Positions 26,938 to 35,938 of a DNA stretch of 64,000 nucleotides are shown here, in pieces. This stretch comes from Pseudorhodobacter wandonensis (GTDB taxonomy: Bacteria > Pseudomonadota > Alphaproteobacteria > Rhodobacterales > Rhodobacteraceae): assembly GCF_001202035.1 (NCBI RefSeq), contig NZ_LGHT01000015.1, positions 1 through 64,000 on the forward strand. Direction: 5' to 3'. The position numbers were made by a program, and so were the translations under genes. Within the stretch, counting starts at the first letter, position 1; each line of letters opens with the position of its first letter. Under the pieces are notes generated by a model that ran no database searches, was not told the origin of the DNA, and was given only the letters and a program-made list of their open reading frames with translations.

Positions 26938-27552
26938 TCAGCTTGCCCCGATAAAGCACGCAACCGTTTCGGCCAACTGATCTGGCGTAGTCTCTCGCTT
27001 AAAGAAATCCATAAAACCAAGCCCCGGCATCATCAGATAAGTAAAGGTCGAATGATCAACGAGATAATACTGATCCCCCGAATCTTGCTTTTTGAAATAC
27101 GTTTTATAGGCAAGCGAGGCAGCTTTTACCTGCTCTTCGCTTCCGGTTAGCCCAATCATTTTTGGATGCATGATAGAAGCAAATTCGCCCATCTTTTCAG
27201 GTGTATCGCGCTCGGGGTCGATGGAAATAAAGATTGGCGTCACGTCCAGCCCCATTTCCTCCAGAATATCCACGGCCTCGGCATTGCGGGCATTATCAAG
27301 CGGACAAACGTCAGGGCAAAAAGTATAGCCAAAATAAACAAGTGACGGCTTGGTGATGACATCTTTATCTGTCACCGTCTCGCCTTTGGAATTTACCAGC
27401 GTGAACGGCCCGCCAATCGATCCGCCACCAACCTGGCCACCGCGACATTGGGCATATTTATCGCCCGACTGGTTGCTATAAACCCAATAGGCAGACCCTC
27501 CCAAAAGCCCGGCCATAGCTGCAACAGCAATTCCTGCGTAAATCTTGGTCAT
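26938..27552 (-). CDS. senC: SCO1/SenC/PrrC copper chaperone
   Basis: A 204-residue membrane-anchored thioredoxin-fold protein of the Sco family. It has an N-terminal membrane anchor (about residues 5-25), the copper-binding CPDVCP (C79, C83) and the distant histidine in LVDHSTFTYLM. SenC/PrrC helps build the copper centres of cytochrome oxidases and affects the signal from oxidase to RegB. I took the ATG giving MTKIYAGIAV, after GAGG; longer versions reach into regB on the other strand. It lies between regA and the divergent regB. Confidence 0.94.
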   Translation of the reverse strand: MTKIYAGIAVAAMAGLLGGSAYWVYSNQSGDKYAQCRGGQVGGGSIGGPFTLVNSKGETVTDKDVITKPSLVYFGYTFCPDVCPLDNARNAEAVDILEEMGLDVTPIFISIDPERDTPEKMGEFASIMHPKMIGLTGSEEQVKAASLAYKTYFKKQDSGDQYYLVDHSTFTYLMMPGLGFMDFFKRETTPDQLAETVACFIGAS

Positions 27553-27667
27553 CTTCTTATCCTCACTCGCAACCCTTCCGGCAACACCTGTGGCGGGTTT
27601 GCGTTGAAACCCCAGCAAGCGCCTCTTATCAGTTGAGATAGTCTTTTTGTGCTGGCGGGGCAATGCA

Positions 27668-29056
27668 ATGATAAAAACCGGAACAAGTGCCTTTTTCGGC
27701 GCAGGCGGCGAGAACAGATTGCGGTTGCGCACTTTGATCGTCTTGCGCTGGATGGCCATCGGCGGCCAGCTTTCCGCGATCACCGTGGCCTATTTTTTTC
27801 TTGGTATCGGTTTGCCACTCGGGCTGTGCTGCCTTGTGGTGGGCGCGTCGGTTATCGCCAATCTTGTGTCTTCGGTAGCCTATCCTATGAACCGGCGACT
27901 CTCGGATATGGAGGCAATGCTGGTCTTGCTATTCGATTTGGGGCAGCTTTCATTCTTGCTCTATTTGACCGGCGGCCTGACCAACCCATTTGCGCTGCTG
28001 ATCATTGCACCTGTAATCATTTCGGCTTTTGCCCTACAATCACGAACAACCATCATTATCGGCCTTATGGCGATCTGGTTGGTCAGCCTTGCGGCAGTTT
28101 TCAACATTCCGCTGCACTATGCTGATGGAACCACTCTGACAGTGCCGCGTTTGCTAGAGGTCGGATTCTGGCTGTCCATCGTGATCGGCATTCTGTTTCT
28201 CGGGCTCTATTCGCACCGGGTTTCGTCTGAAATCCGGTCGATGTCCGATGCGCTTTTGGCCACGCAAATGGCGCTGGCGCGCGAGCAGAAACTGACAGAT
28301 CTGGGCGGCGTCGTCGCCGCCGCCGCGCATGAACTGGGCACGCCGCTGGCAACGATCAAACTGGTTAGCGCTGAACTGATCGAAGAACTGTCCGACCACC
28401 CCGATCTGCGTGATGATGCGAAACTAATCAAAGAACAGGCCGACCGGTGCCGTGATATTTTGCGGTCTATGGGGCGGGCGGGCAAAAATGACCTGCATCT
28501 GATGCGCGCACCGCTTGGGGCGGTGTTGAAAGACGCCGCAGAACCTCACGCTGACCGCGGCAAAAAGATCTTGTTCGATCTGCATGCCACTGCGGGGGCG
28601 CCGACTTCACAGCCAATGATCCAGCGCAAACCCGAAGTGATCCACGGCATCCGAAACCTGATCCAGAATGCCGTGGATTTTGCAGAAACAACCGTTTGGA
28701 TTGACGCCGAGTGGAGCACCAAGGCCCTGACTGTTCGCGTGGTCGATGATGGGCGCGGTTATAGCAATGACATCCTTGTCCGTATTGGCGACCCGTTTGT
28801 CCGCCAGCGCAATAGCGCGCAAAAACAAGAGACGCGGCCGGGCTATGAAGGCATGGGGCTTGGCCTATTTATCGCCAAAACCCTGTTGGAGCGCTCAGGC
28901 GCCGAGTTGTCTTTTGCAAACGGGTACGATTCGACCTCGCAAACCTCCGATCGACCGGCCCGTTGCGGCGCGATTGTCGAACTCATTTGGGCATTACCTG
29001 ACATCGTGGCCCAGGGCGATGGTGCGTTGGGCGTTAACACCCCGATCGACAGCTAA
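27668..29056 (+). CDS. regB: Redox sensor histidine kinase RegB (PrrB)
   Basis: A 462-residue membrane sensor kinase. Six membrane helices fill about residues 25-185 and contain the quinone-binding motif GGLTNPF (102-108). The autophosphorylated H221 sits in AHELGTPLAT, and the redox-active cysteine C261 in EQADRCRDIL is conserved, equal to Cys265 of Rhodobacter. ATP-binding boxes NLIQNAVDFA, DDGRGY and GMGLGLFIAKTLL follow. It phosphorylates RegA when the quinone pool is reduced. The ATG at 27668 is preceded by GGGG at 7 bases. Confidence 0.96.
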   Translation: MIKTGTSAFFGAGGENRLRLRTLIVLRWMAIGGQLSAITVAYFFLGIGLPLGLCCLVVGASVIANLVSSVAYPMNRRLSDMEAMLVLLFDLGQLSFLLYLTGGLTNPFALLIIAPVIISAFALQSRTTIIIGLMAIWLVSLAAVFNIPLHYADGTTLTVPRLLEVGFWLSIVIGILFLGLYSHRVSSEIRSMSDALLATQMALAREQKLTDLGGVVAAAAHELGTPLATIKLVSAELIEELSDHPDLRDDAKLIKEQADRCRDILRSMGRAGKNDLHLMRAPLGAVLKDAAEPHADRGKKILFDLHATAGAPTSQPMIQRKPEVIHGIRNLIQNAVDFAETTVWIDAEWSTKALTVRVVDDGRGYSNDILVRIGDPFVRQRNSAQKQETRPGYEGMGLGLFIAKTLLERSGAELSFANGYDSTSQTSDRPARCGAIVELIWALPDIVAQGDGALGVNTPIDS

Positions 29057-29190
29057 CCCCATATTCACGTCGCGACTGCAATACTGTCGCCATAATGTAC
29101 ATACCTTCAATCTATTGATGACGTATTAATGCCCCATTAACCCTCTGCAATGCAATCTTAGGATGTATTTGGCAAAAATGGGGGCCAGTC

Positions 29191-30786
29191 ATGACAATAG
29201 ATCATTCGCTTGCGATAACCTTGTTGGTGACCGGATTTTTTTCGGCCTTTCTGGGCCTTCTGTTGGTGTCTCTTTTACAAAGAAAGGCACTGCGCAGACC
29301 TGATAGCCTTTTCCTCGAAACTCATGGAAATGCGGAATATTTGTTCGACAACAAAGTATTGATCGACGCGACGCCCGTGGCGCGTAACCTGCTGCCAAAA
29401 GCGTGCCAAGACAAAACTTCCGCGTGGCCTGGGTTGATAAGCTATCTCGAACAAAAATTTCCTGGCGCAGCAACCAAACTCGATTCTCTTGCAACCCAAG
29501 GCAGTCTGACGATGGGTAGCGCCGAAGATGATAGCAGCGCGCCCTTGTTGTTGCGGGCCGAAATGCGCGGCGGGCTGACCAGAATCAGCGTGATAGAGAC
29601 CGAGCATGCCGGCTCAAACACAGCTCTTGACCCCCTAACGCGGCGTGCCATCCGTGATGAGTTGGAGCAGCTGCGTCAAATTTCTGCCAAAGCGCCGCTG
29701 CCAATCTGGCGGGAATCGGAGGCCGGTGACGTCATTTGGGCCAACACAAGTTATCTGAACCTTGCAACCGAACGGCTGAATGAAGATGAAGATCTGACTT
29801 GGCCCTTGCCCAAGCTTTTTCCGCGATTGCCCCCCCAAACCGAACCCATGTTGGGTGAACGCAAGAAAATTCTTTCCCATGAGGGGGCCGAGCCACGGTG
29901 GTTTGACATCTTTGCATTCTGGCAGAATGAGGAACTGCAATGCTATGCGCTGCCGGCCGACAAAACCGTCAAGGCCGAAGAGGGCCTGCGGGCCTTTATG
30001 CAAACCCTGACCAAAACATTTGCGCATCTGCCAACCGGCCTTGCGATTTTTGACCATGAGCGCAAGCTGGTTTTGTTCAACCCGGCACTACTTGATCTGA
30101 CAGGCCTGTCCCCTGATCTCTTGACCAAACGGCCCACACTCCCAACTTTTTTTGATGCCTTGCGAGAGGCGTCGATGATCCCCGAGCCACGCAACTATAA
30201 AAGCTGGCGCAACCAAATTACCGACATCGAAGAGGCCGCCGCCTCGGGCCTTTATGAAGAGACCTGGAGCCTGTCAGGCGGGCAAACCTATCGGGTAACA
30301 GGAAGGCCGCATCCGAACGGCGCGCTTGCGCTGTCATTTGAAGATATTTCCGGTGAAATGACCCAGACCCGGCGTTATCGGGCCGATCTTGAACTTGGGC
30401 AGGCGGTGATTGATGCTGTAGATGCAGCGATTGCTGTGTTTTCCGCTTCGGGTGTTTTGGTCATGTCAAACGCGGCCTATTCCGACCTCTGGGAACACGA
30501 TCCAGCCGCGTCACTGGGTTCAGAGGGCAGTTTTGCAGCCGTCTGCAAGCATTGGCGCGCGGTATCTGCGCCAACCACACTCTGGGACCGTGCCGAGGAT
30601 TTCGCCGTCGAAATGGGCCCGCGCCAAGCATGGCAAGACGATGTAAGACTGTCTGACGGGCGGCGCTTGGTCTGCAGGTTTTCACCATTGGCCGGCGGTG
30701 CCACAATGGCCACATTCCGATTGGAAGGAGGTGATGCAGAAGGTTCCGGATTCACGTCCTCGGCCCCTTGTAAATTGGCAGGTTAG
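29191..30786 (+). CDS. Membrane-anchored PAS domain protein, no output domain
   Basis: A 531-residue protein with one N-terminal membrane helix (about residues 8-28) followed by PAS-type sensor domains: about 160-260, 280-385 (THLPTGLAIFDHERKLVLFNPALLDLTGL) and 395-510 (VIDAVDAAIAVFSASGVLVMSNAAYSDLW). No histidine kinase, GGDEF or other output domain is present, and the frame ends properly after a serine-rich tail. Its place between regB and tsaE is seen in many roseobacters, but its role is unknown. It could be a degenerate kinase or a sensor working with a separate partner. Confidence 0.8.
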   Translation: MTIDHSLAITLLVTGFFSAFLGLLLVSLLQRKALRRPDSLFLETHGNAEYLFDNKVLIDATPVARNLLPKACQDKTSAWPGLISYLEQKFPGAATKLDSLATQGSLTMGSAEDDSSAPLLLRAEMRGGLTRISVIETEHAGSNTALDPLTRRAIRDELEQLRQISAKAPLPIWRESEAGDVIWANTSYLNLATERLNEDEDLTWPLPKLFPRLPPQTEPMLGERKKILSHEGAEPRWFDIFAFWQNEELQCYALPADKTVKAEEGLRAFMQTLTKTFAHLPTGLAIFDHERKLVLFNPALLDLTGLSPDLLTKRPTLPTFFDALREASMIPEPRNYKSWRNQITDIEEAAASGLYEETWSLSGGQTYRVTGRPHPNGALALSFEDISGEMTQTRRYRADLELGQAVIDAVDAAIAVFSASGVLVMSNAAYSDLWEHDPAASLGSEGSFAAVCKHWRAVSAPTTLWDRAEDFAVEMGPRQAWQDDVRLSDGRRLVCRFSPLAGGATMATFRLEGGDAEGSGFTSSAPCKLAG

Positions 30787-30834
30787 GTCTGCTTCTCGCT
30801 TGCGCAGGAAACTGTAGCGCGTAAAACTACGCGC

Positions 30835-31314
30835 ATGCCAATCAACACCCCGATCACATGTTACTTACCCGATGATGCCGCGACGACAGCTTTGGGGCAT
30901 CTTTTGGCAACTCTTTTGCAGCCGGGCGATACGGTTTTGCTTGGCGGTGGCATTGGGGCCGGCAAAACCCACCTCTCGCGTGCGTTGATTCAGGCCAGGC
31001 TTAACCGCGCCGAAGATGTCCCCTCGCCCACATTCACATTGGTTCAAACCTATGAAGCGGATGATTGTGAAATTTGGCACGCCGATCTGTACCGCCTGTC
31101 ACACCCGAATGAGGTGCTGGAACTGGGGCTGGAGGCTGCGTTCGAAAGCGGCATTTGCCTGATCGAATGGCCAGACAGATTGGGCGATCTAGTGCCCAAA
31201 ACTGCCCTGAGCATAGTGCTCCGCCCCAAAAACGATGGACGCGAGGCCGTGCTATCCGGCGGCCGCACTGGCCTGCTGCAAGCAATTCAAAAGGCATTGC
31301 CACCACATGAATAG
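30835..31314 (+). CDS. tsaE: tRNA threonylcarbamoyladenosine biosynthesis ATPase TsaE
   Basis: A 159-residue TsaE, the P-loop ATPase that drives the TsaB-TsaD complex in making t6A on tRNA. It has the Walker A motif GGGIGAGKTHLSRAL, the switch-like SPTFTLVQTYE, and the HADLYRLSHPNEVLELGL and IEWPDRLG motifs. It overlaps the next gene by 8 bases; the tsaE, phosphotransferase, nucleotidyltransferase, addB, addA row is a conserved alphaproteobacterial operon. Confidence 0.95.
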   Translation: MPINTPITCYLPDDAATTALGHLLATLLQPGDTVLLGGGIGAGKTHLSRALIQARLNRAEDVPSPTFTLVQTYEADDCEIWHADLYRLSHPNEVLELGLEAAFESGICLIEWPDRLGDLVPKTALSIVLRPKNDGREAVLSGGRTGLLQAIQKALPPHE

Positions 31315-32317
31315 CCGAGCCAGCGCCGCAACCTCTTTTCTGGCCGATGCAGGGTGGGGCCAAGCAACCCGTACCTTTCTGGCCGGCGACGCTTCGGACC
31401 GGCGCTATGAGCGGCTGCATTTGCACGGTAAAACCGCGGTTCTGATGGATGCTCCGCCAGGAAAAGGCGACGACCCTGCCGATTTCATCGCCATTGCCAC
31501 ACATTTGAATGCACTGGGCCTGTCTGCCCCGCAGATCATAGCCCGCGAATTGCAACAGGGGTTCTTGTTGATCGAGGATCTGGGCGACGCCCTTTTTGCA
31601 CGATTGGTTGCAGCAGACCCGTCGCAGGAACCCATGCTTTATGCCGCGGCCACCGATGTTTTGTTGCACATTCAATCCCATCCAGCGCCAAAAGGCCTCG
31701 CCAATTTGCAGACCAAAGAATGGGCCGAGGCTGCCGGTTTTGCCCTGACATGGTATCGGTTTGCCATAACCGGTGACGCTGGCAATACCACTGCTTTTGC
31801 CAGCTGCTTAACGCAAGCCCTAAAGGCCCATGCCGATGGCCCGCGCGTATTGATATTGCGTGACTATCACGCTGAAAATCTGCTCTGGCTGCCCGACCGG
31901 ATGGGAAATGCGCGCGTCGGTTTACTTGATTTCCAACTCGGGCAAATGGGGCAGCCTGCCTATGATCTGGTGTCCTTGCTGCAAGACGCGCGGCGCGATG
32001 TTTCCCCCCGGACCGAGGCCGCAATGATTTTGCGGTTTCAGGCGGGCGCCAATAGCCCCAACTTTGACGCAGCCTATGCCACAATAGGCGCACAGCGGGC
32101 ACTGCGCATTCTGGGCGTCTTTGCGCGGCTGTGTTTGGTCGCGGGCAAGGCGCAATATGTATCACTTATCCCGCGGGTCTGGGGCCAGCTGCAACGCAAT
32201 TTAGCACATCCTGCGCTTGCCGATCTGGCCGAAATTTGCGCACTCTGGTTGCCAGAACCAAACCCTGACGCCCTTGAAAGGATACGCGCGCAATGCGGAA
32301 CAAACCCGACGCGGTGA
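31307..32317 (+). CDS. amgK: Aminoglycoside phosphotransferase-like kinase (AmgK type)
   Basis: A 336-residue kinase of the APH fold. Motifs are the phosphate-binding SDRRYERL and AVLMDAPPG, the catalytic loop ILRDYHAENLLWL and the metal-binding GLLDFQLGQMG. In this operon position the family is AmgK, which phosphorylates the anomeric position of N-acetylmuramate and N-acetylglucosamine in cell-wall recycling; the next gene is MurU-like, which strongly supports that. Substrate is inferred. The start overlaps tsaE by 8 bases. Confidence 0.85.
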   Translation: MNSRASAATSFLADAGWGQATRTFLAGDASDRRYERLHLHGKTAVLMDAPPGKGDDPADFIAIATHLNALGLSAPQIIARELQQGFLLIEDLGDALFARLVAADPSQEPMLYAAATDVLLHIQSHPAPKGLANLQTKEWAEAAGFALTWYRFAITGDAGNTTAFASCLTQALKAHADGPRVLILRDYHAENLLWLPDRMGNARVGLLDFQLGQMGQPAYDLVSLLQDARRDVSPRTEAAMILRFQAGANSPNFDAAYATIGAQRALRILGVFARLCLVAGKAQYVSLIPRVWGQLQRNLAHPALADLAEICALWLPEPNPDALERIRAQCGTNPTR

Positions 32318-33000
32318 TGCTGTTTGCGGCGGGCTTTGGCACCCGCATGGGGGCTCTGACCGAAAACCAGCCCAAACCAATGATCAAAGTTGCGGGCAAG
32401 GCCTTGCTTGATCATGCGCTTGATCAGGTTGCGGGCGCCGGGTTGACCAAAACAGTGGTAAATCTGCACTACAAGGGTGACCAAATTGCCGCACACCTGC
32501 AAGACAGGCCCGAAATCGCCCTGTCGTGGGAAACGGCGCAAATCCTGGAAACCGGCGGCGGCTTGCGCGCGGCCTTGCCCCAACTTGGCACGGGGCCGGT
32601 TTTCACACTGAACACCGATGCCGTCTGGACAGGGCCAAACCCGCTTGTCACCCTGCAAGATGCGTGGGATCCCAGCCGGATGGATGCGCTTTTGCTGCTG
32701 GCCCCGCCGGCGCAGATCAAAGGGTTTCGCGGGGCGGGTGATTTTATTCTGGCATCTGATGGCCGAATTTCGCGCGCAAATGGCGCCGCGGGTTTGGCCT
32801 ATCTGGGCGCGCAAATTTTGTTGCCATTGGGCATCGATGCCATTTCCGCGCAATCTTTTTCTATCAACATCCTGTGGGATCAAATGATCGCACAGGGCCG
32901 CGCATATGGCGTGCTGCATTCGGGCGGTTGGTGCGATGTCGGCCGCCCCGAAGGCATCACCGAAGCCGGAAACATGCTGGACGCCGCCGATGTTTCCTAA
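32293..33000 (+). CDS. murU: Nucleotidyltransferase, MurU type
   Basis: A 235-residue sugar-1-phosphate nucleotidyltransferase. It has the signature AAGFGTRMG...NQPKPMIKVAGKALLDHALD and the metal-binding FTLNTDAVW, with ILETGGGLRAALP. MurU makes UDP-MurNAc from MurNAc-1-phosphate, by-passing de novo synthesis. It overlaps the kinase before it by 25 bases and addB after it by 11, so the operon is tightly coupled. The C-terminus fits the family (GWCDVGRPEGITEA). Confidence 0.9.
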   Translation: MRNKPDAVMLFAAGFGTRMGALTENQPKPMIKVAGKALLDHALDQVAGAGLTKTVVNLHYKGDQIAAHLQDRPEIALSWETAQILETGGGLRAALPQLGTGPVFTLNTDAVWTGPNPLVTLQDAWDPSRMDALLLLAPPAQIKGFRGAGDFILASDGRISRANGAAGLAYLGAQILLPLGIDAISAQSFSINILWDQMIAQGRAYGVLHSGGWCDVGRPEGITEAGNMLDAADVS

Positions 33001-35938
33001 TCCAGGTCCGCATATCTTTGCCCTGCCTCCGGGTGCCGATTTCCCTGCCCAACTGGTCGCAGGGCTAAAGCAACGCCTGATGGGCGAACCGCCCGAGGCG
33101 ATGGCGCGGGTCACGCTTTATGTCAACACCACCCGCATGCAGCGCCGCATACGCGAGTTGTTTATCGCCCAAGGTGCCAGCTTTTTACCGCGCCTACACC
33201 TTGTTACTGACCTTGAAACCGCCTTTCCCGCCGCAGGCATTCCGCCCTCTGTCTTACCTTTGCGGCTGCGCTTGGTGTTGGCACAGTTGATCGAAGGCTT
33301 GCTGCAGCAACAGCCCGATCTTGCGCCACGTTCAGCGCTCTATGACCTTGCCGATAGCCTTGCGACCTTGCTGGATGAAATGCAGGGCGAGGGCGTTTCG
33401 CCTGACACAATTGCCACGCTTGATGTCGCCAACCACTCGGCGCATTGGGCGCGGACGCGCGAATTCATGGCAATTGTTGCGCAGTTGCTGGCCCAGATGG
33501 ACCAGCCCGACAGCCAAACCCGCCAGCGTATGTTGGTGCAAGCAATCGCTGCACAATGGAAAATCGCACCCCCCAGCGATCCGGTGATCATTGCGGGCTC
33601 AACCGGTTCACGTGGCACCACAGCGCTGTTCATGCAGGCTGTGGCAAAGCTGCCGCAAGGCGCAATCATTTTGCCAGGGTTTGATTTTGATCTGCCAACG
33701 GCGGTTTGGTCCGGCTTGGGCGATGCACTGACCGCCGAAGATCACCCGCAATACCGCTTTTACAAGCTGATGCAGATGCTTGGCCTTGGCCCCGACGATG
33801 TTCAGCACTGGCACCCCCAACCCGCCCCTAACCCCGCACGAAACCGGCTGATCTCATTGTCGCTGCGCCCCGCCCCTGTAACCGACCAATGGCTGACCGA
33901 GGGTCGGCATCTGCCCGACCTAACCCAAGCCTGCGCCGATATAACCTTGATCGAGGCGCCGACCCCACGCGCCGAGGCAATGGCGATTGCGCTGATCTTG
34001 CGCAAAGCTGCCGAAGATGGCGTGACGGCCGCGCTGATCTCGCCTGATCGTGGGCTGACGCGGCAGGTTACCTCGGCGTTAGATCGATGGCGCATCTTGC
34101 CCGATGACAGTGCGGGCCGGCCCTTGGCCCTCTCTGCACCGGGGCGGTTTTTGCGCCATGTGCTGGACCTGTTTGAAAACCGGCTGACGTCTGAGACCCT
34201 GTTGATTTTGCTAAAGCATCCGCTAACCGCCAGTGCCAAGGTGGCCGAGGGCGACATTACGCGCGGCGACCACTTGCTGTTCACCCGCAACCTGGAACTA
34301 AAGCTGCGCCGCCACGGCCCCGCCTTTCCAAAAGGTGCAGATTTGGTCGCTTGGGCAGGCGCCGAAAAAGACCCGAAAGTGTTGCCTTGGGCGCAGTGGT
34401 TGGCGGCAACCCTGACAGGCCCTACAATCGACTCGATGCCGCTGTCCGATCACTTGGCCCGGCACCGCAAACTGGCCGAGGCATTGGCCCTTGGTCCAGC
34501 CCCCAGCACGCAAGCCAGCCAGCTTTGGGAAAAAGAGGCGGGCATTAGTGCACTGGCCACGATGACGGAACTGGAATCCGAGGCCGCGTTTGGCGGCACC
34601 ATGACCCCTGCCGATTACCGCCATTTGTTTGAGGCAATCCTGAACAAAGGTGAGGTGCGCGAATCTGTGCAATCGCACCCGCGCATCATGATTTGGGGCA
34701 CCATCGAGGCCCGCGTGCAGGGGGCGGAACTGGTCATCCTTGGCGGGTTGAATGATGGCATCTGGCCACAATCGCCGCCGCCCGACCCGTGGATGAACCG
34801 CGCCATGCGGCTCGAGGCCGGGTTACTGCTACCCGAGCGCCGGATTGGCCTTTCGGCACATGATTATCAACAGGCAATTGCCGCGCCCCACGTTGTCATC
34901 AGCCGCGCAGTTCGCAGTGCCGACGCCGAGACCGTGGCCTCGCGCTGGGTGAACCGTTTGACGAACCTGTTGAACGGGTTGCCCGATCAAGGCGGCGTAA
35001 CCGCCTTGGCGCAGATGAAAGCACGCGGCCAATACTGGCTTGGCCTTGCCGCAACGGCCGAACGCGCCGCTGAGGTCGCCAACGCTCGGCGCCCTGCCCC
35101 GCGTCCGCCTGTGGCCGCGCGGCCCGCCAAACTGGCGGTGACTGGCATCAAGACCCTTCTGCGCGATCCCTACGCCATTTATGCCCGTTACATCTTGCGG
35201 CTGTTCAAATTGAACCCGCTCCGCCCGTCTCCCGATGCGTTGTTGCGCGGGTCGGTTCTGCACAAGGTGTTAGAAACCTTTACCCGCAGCCGCCCACCGA
35301 ACGAGACGCGCGATGCCGCCCATGCCCGCCTGATCGCCGTTGCCGAGACTGTTTTAGCAGAGGAAGTACCTTGGCCGGCCGCCCGTGCGCTCTGGCTGTC
35401 ACGCATGCACCGCGCCGCCGATTTCTTTTTGGGGGTCGAGGCGTCGTTGGGTGGCACCCCCGTTGTGATCGAGGAACAAGGTGCGATCAATCTGACCGGC
35501 CTGCCCTTTACCCTAACCGCCAAGCCTGACCGGATAGATGCCCTGCCCGATGGCCGCGTGCATATATTTGACTATAAAACCGGCAACCCGCCAAATGCGA
35601 ACCAACAAAAATACTTTGACAAGCAGCTGCTGCTAGAGGCGGCAATGGCCACGCGTGGCGCCTTCAAAGCGCTGGATGGCCCGCGCGATGTGCAGGGCAT
35701 CACCTATATCGGTCTTGGGTCCAGCCCAAAACAAGACACCAGTACACCCGATGAAGCAACCCTTGGCCAAGTGTGGGAAGAGTTGCACCATCTTATCGCT
35801 GAATATATGTCGCCCGATCGCGGCTATGTTTCACGCCGCGCCATGCATGGCGAACGTTTCCCCGGCGATTATGACCACCTCGCCCGTTTTGGCGAATGGG
35901 AAATGACAGATGCGGCCAACCCCGAGGACATAACATGA
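32990..35938 (+). CDS. addB: Double-strand break repair protein AddB
   Basis: A 982-residue alphaproteobacterial AddB, which with AddA forms the helicase-nuclease that processes DNA double-strand ends for RecA. The N-terminal helicase-like region lacks a clear Walker A, usual for this class of AddB. Later come GGLNDGIWPQSPPPDPWMNRAMR, a known AddB signature, and the C-terminal RecB-type nuclease with FTLTAKPDRIDALPDGRVHIFDYKTG (catalytic D and K). The ATG overlaps the end of murU. addA starts four bases before the stop. Confidence 0.95.
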   Translation: MFPNPGPHIFALPPGADFPAQLVAGLKQRLMGEPPEAMARVTLYVNTTRMQRRIRELFIAQGASFLPRLHLVTDLETAFPAAGIPPSVLPLRLRLVLAQLIEGLLQQQPDLAPRSALYDLADSLATLLDEMQGEGVSPDTIATLDVANHSAHWARTREFMAIVAQLLAQMDQPDSQTRQRMLVQAIAAQWKIAPPSDPVIIAGSTGSRGTTALFMQAVAKLPQGAIILPGFDFDLPTAVWSGLGDALTAEDHPQYRFYKLMQMLGLGPDDVQHWHPQPAPNPARNRLISLSLRPAPVTDQWLTEGRHLPDLTQACADITLIEAPTPRAEAMAIALILRKAAEDGVTAALISPDRGLTRQVTSALDRWRILPDDSAGRPLALSAPGRFLRHVLDLFENRLTSETLLILLKHPLTASAKVAEGDITRGDHLLFTRNLELKLRRHGPAFPKGADLVAWAGAEKDPKVLPWAQWLAATLTGPTIDSMPLSDHLARHRKLAEALALGPAPSTQASQLWEKEAGISALATMTELESEAAFGGTMTPADYRHLFEAILNKGEVRESVQSHPRIMIWGTIEARVQGAELVILGGLNDGIWPQSPPPDPWMNRAMRLEAGLLLPERRIGLSAHDYQQAIAAPHVVISRAVRSADAETVASRWVNRLTNLLNGLPDQGGVTALAQMKARGQYWLGLAATAERAAEVANARRPAPRPPVAARPAKLAVTGIKTLLRDPYAIYARYILRLFKLNPLRPSPDALLRGSVLHKVLETFTRSRPPNETRDAAHARLIAVAETVLAEEVPWPAARALWLSRMHRAADFFLGVEASLGGTPVVIEEQGAINLTGLPFTLTAKPDRIDALPDGRVHIFDYKTGNPPNANQQKYFDKQLLLEAAMATRGAFKALDGPRDVQGITYIGLGSSPKQDTSTPDEATLGQVWEELHHLIAEYMSPDRGYVSRRAMHGERFPGDYDHLARFGEWEMTDAANPEDIT

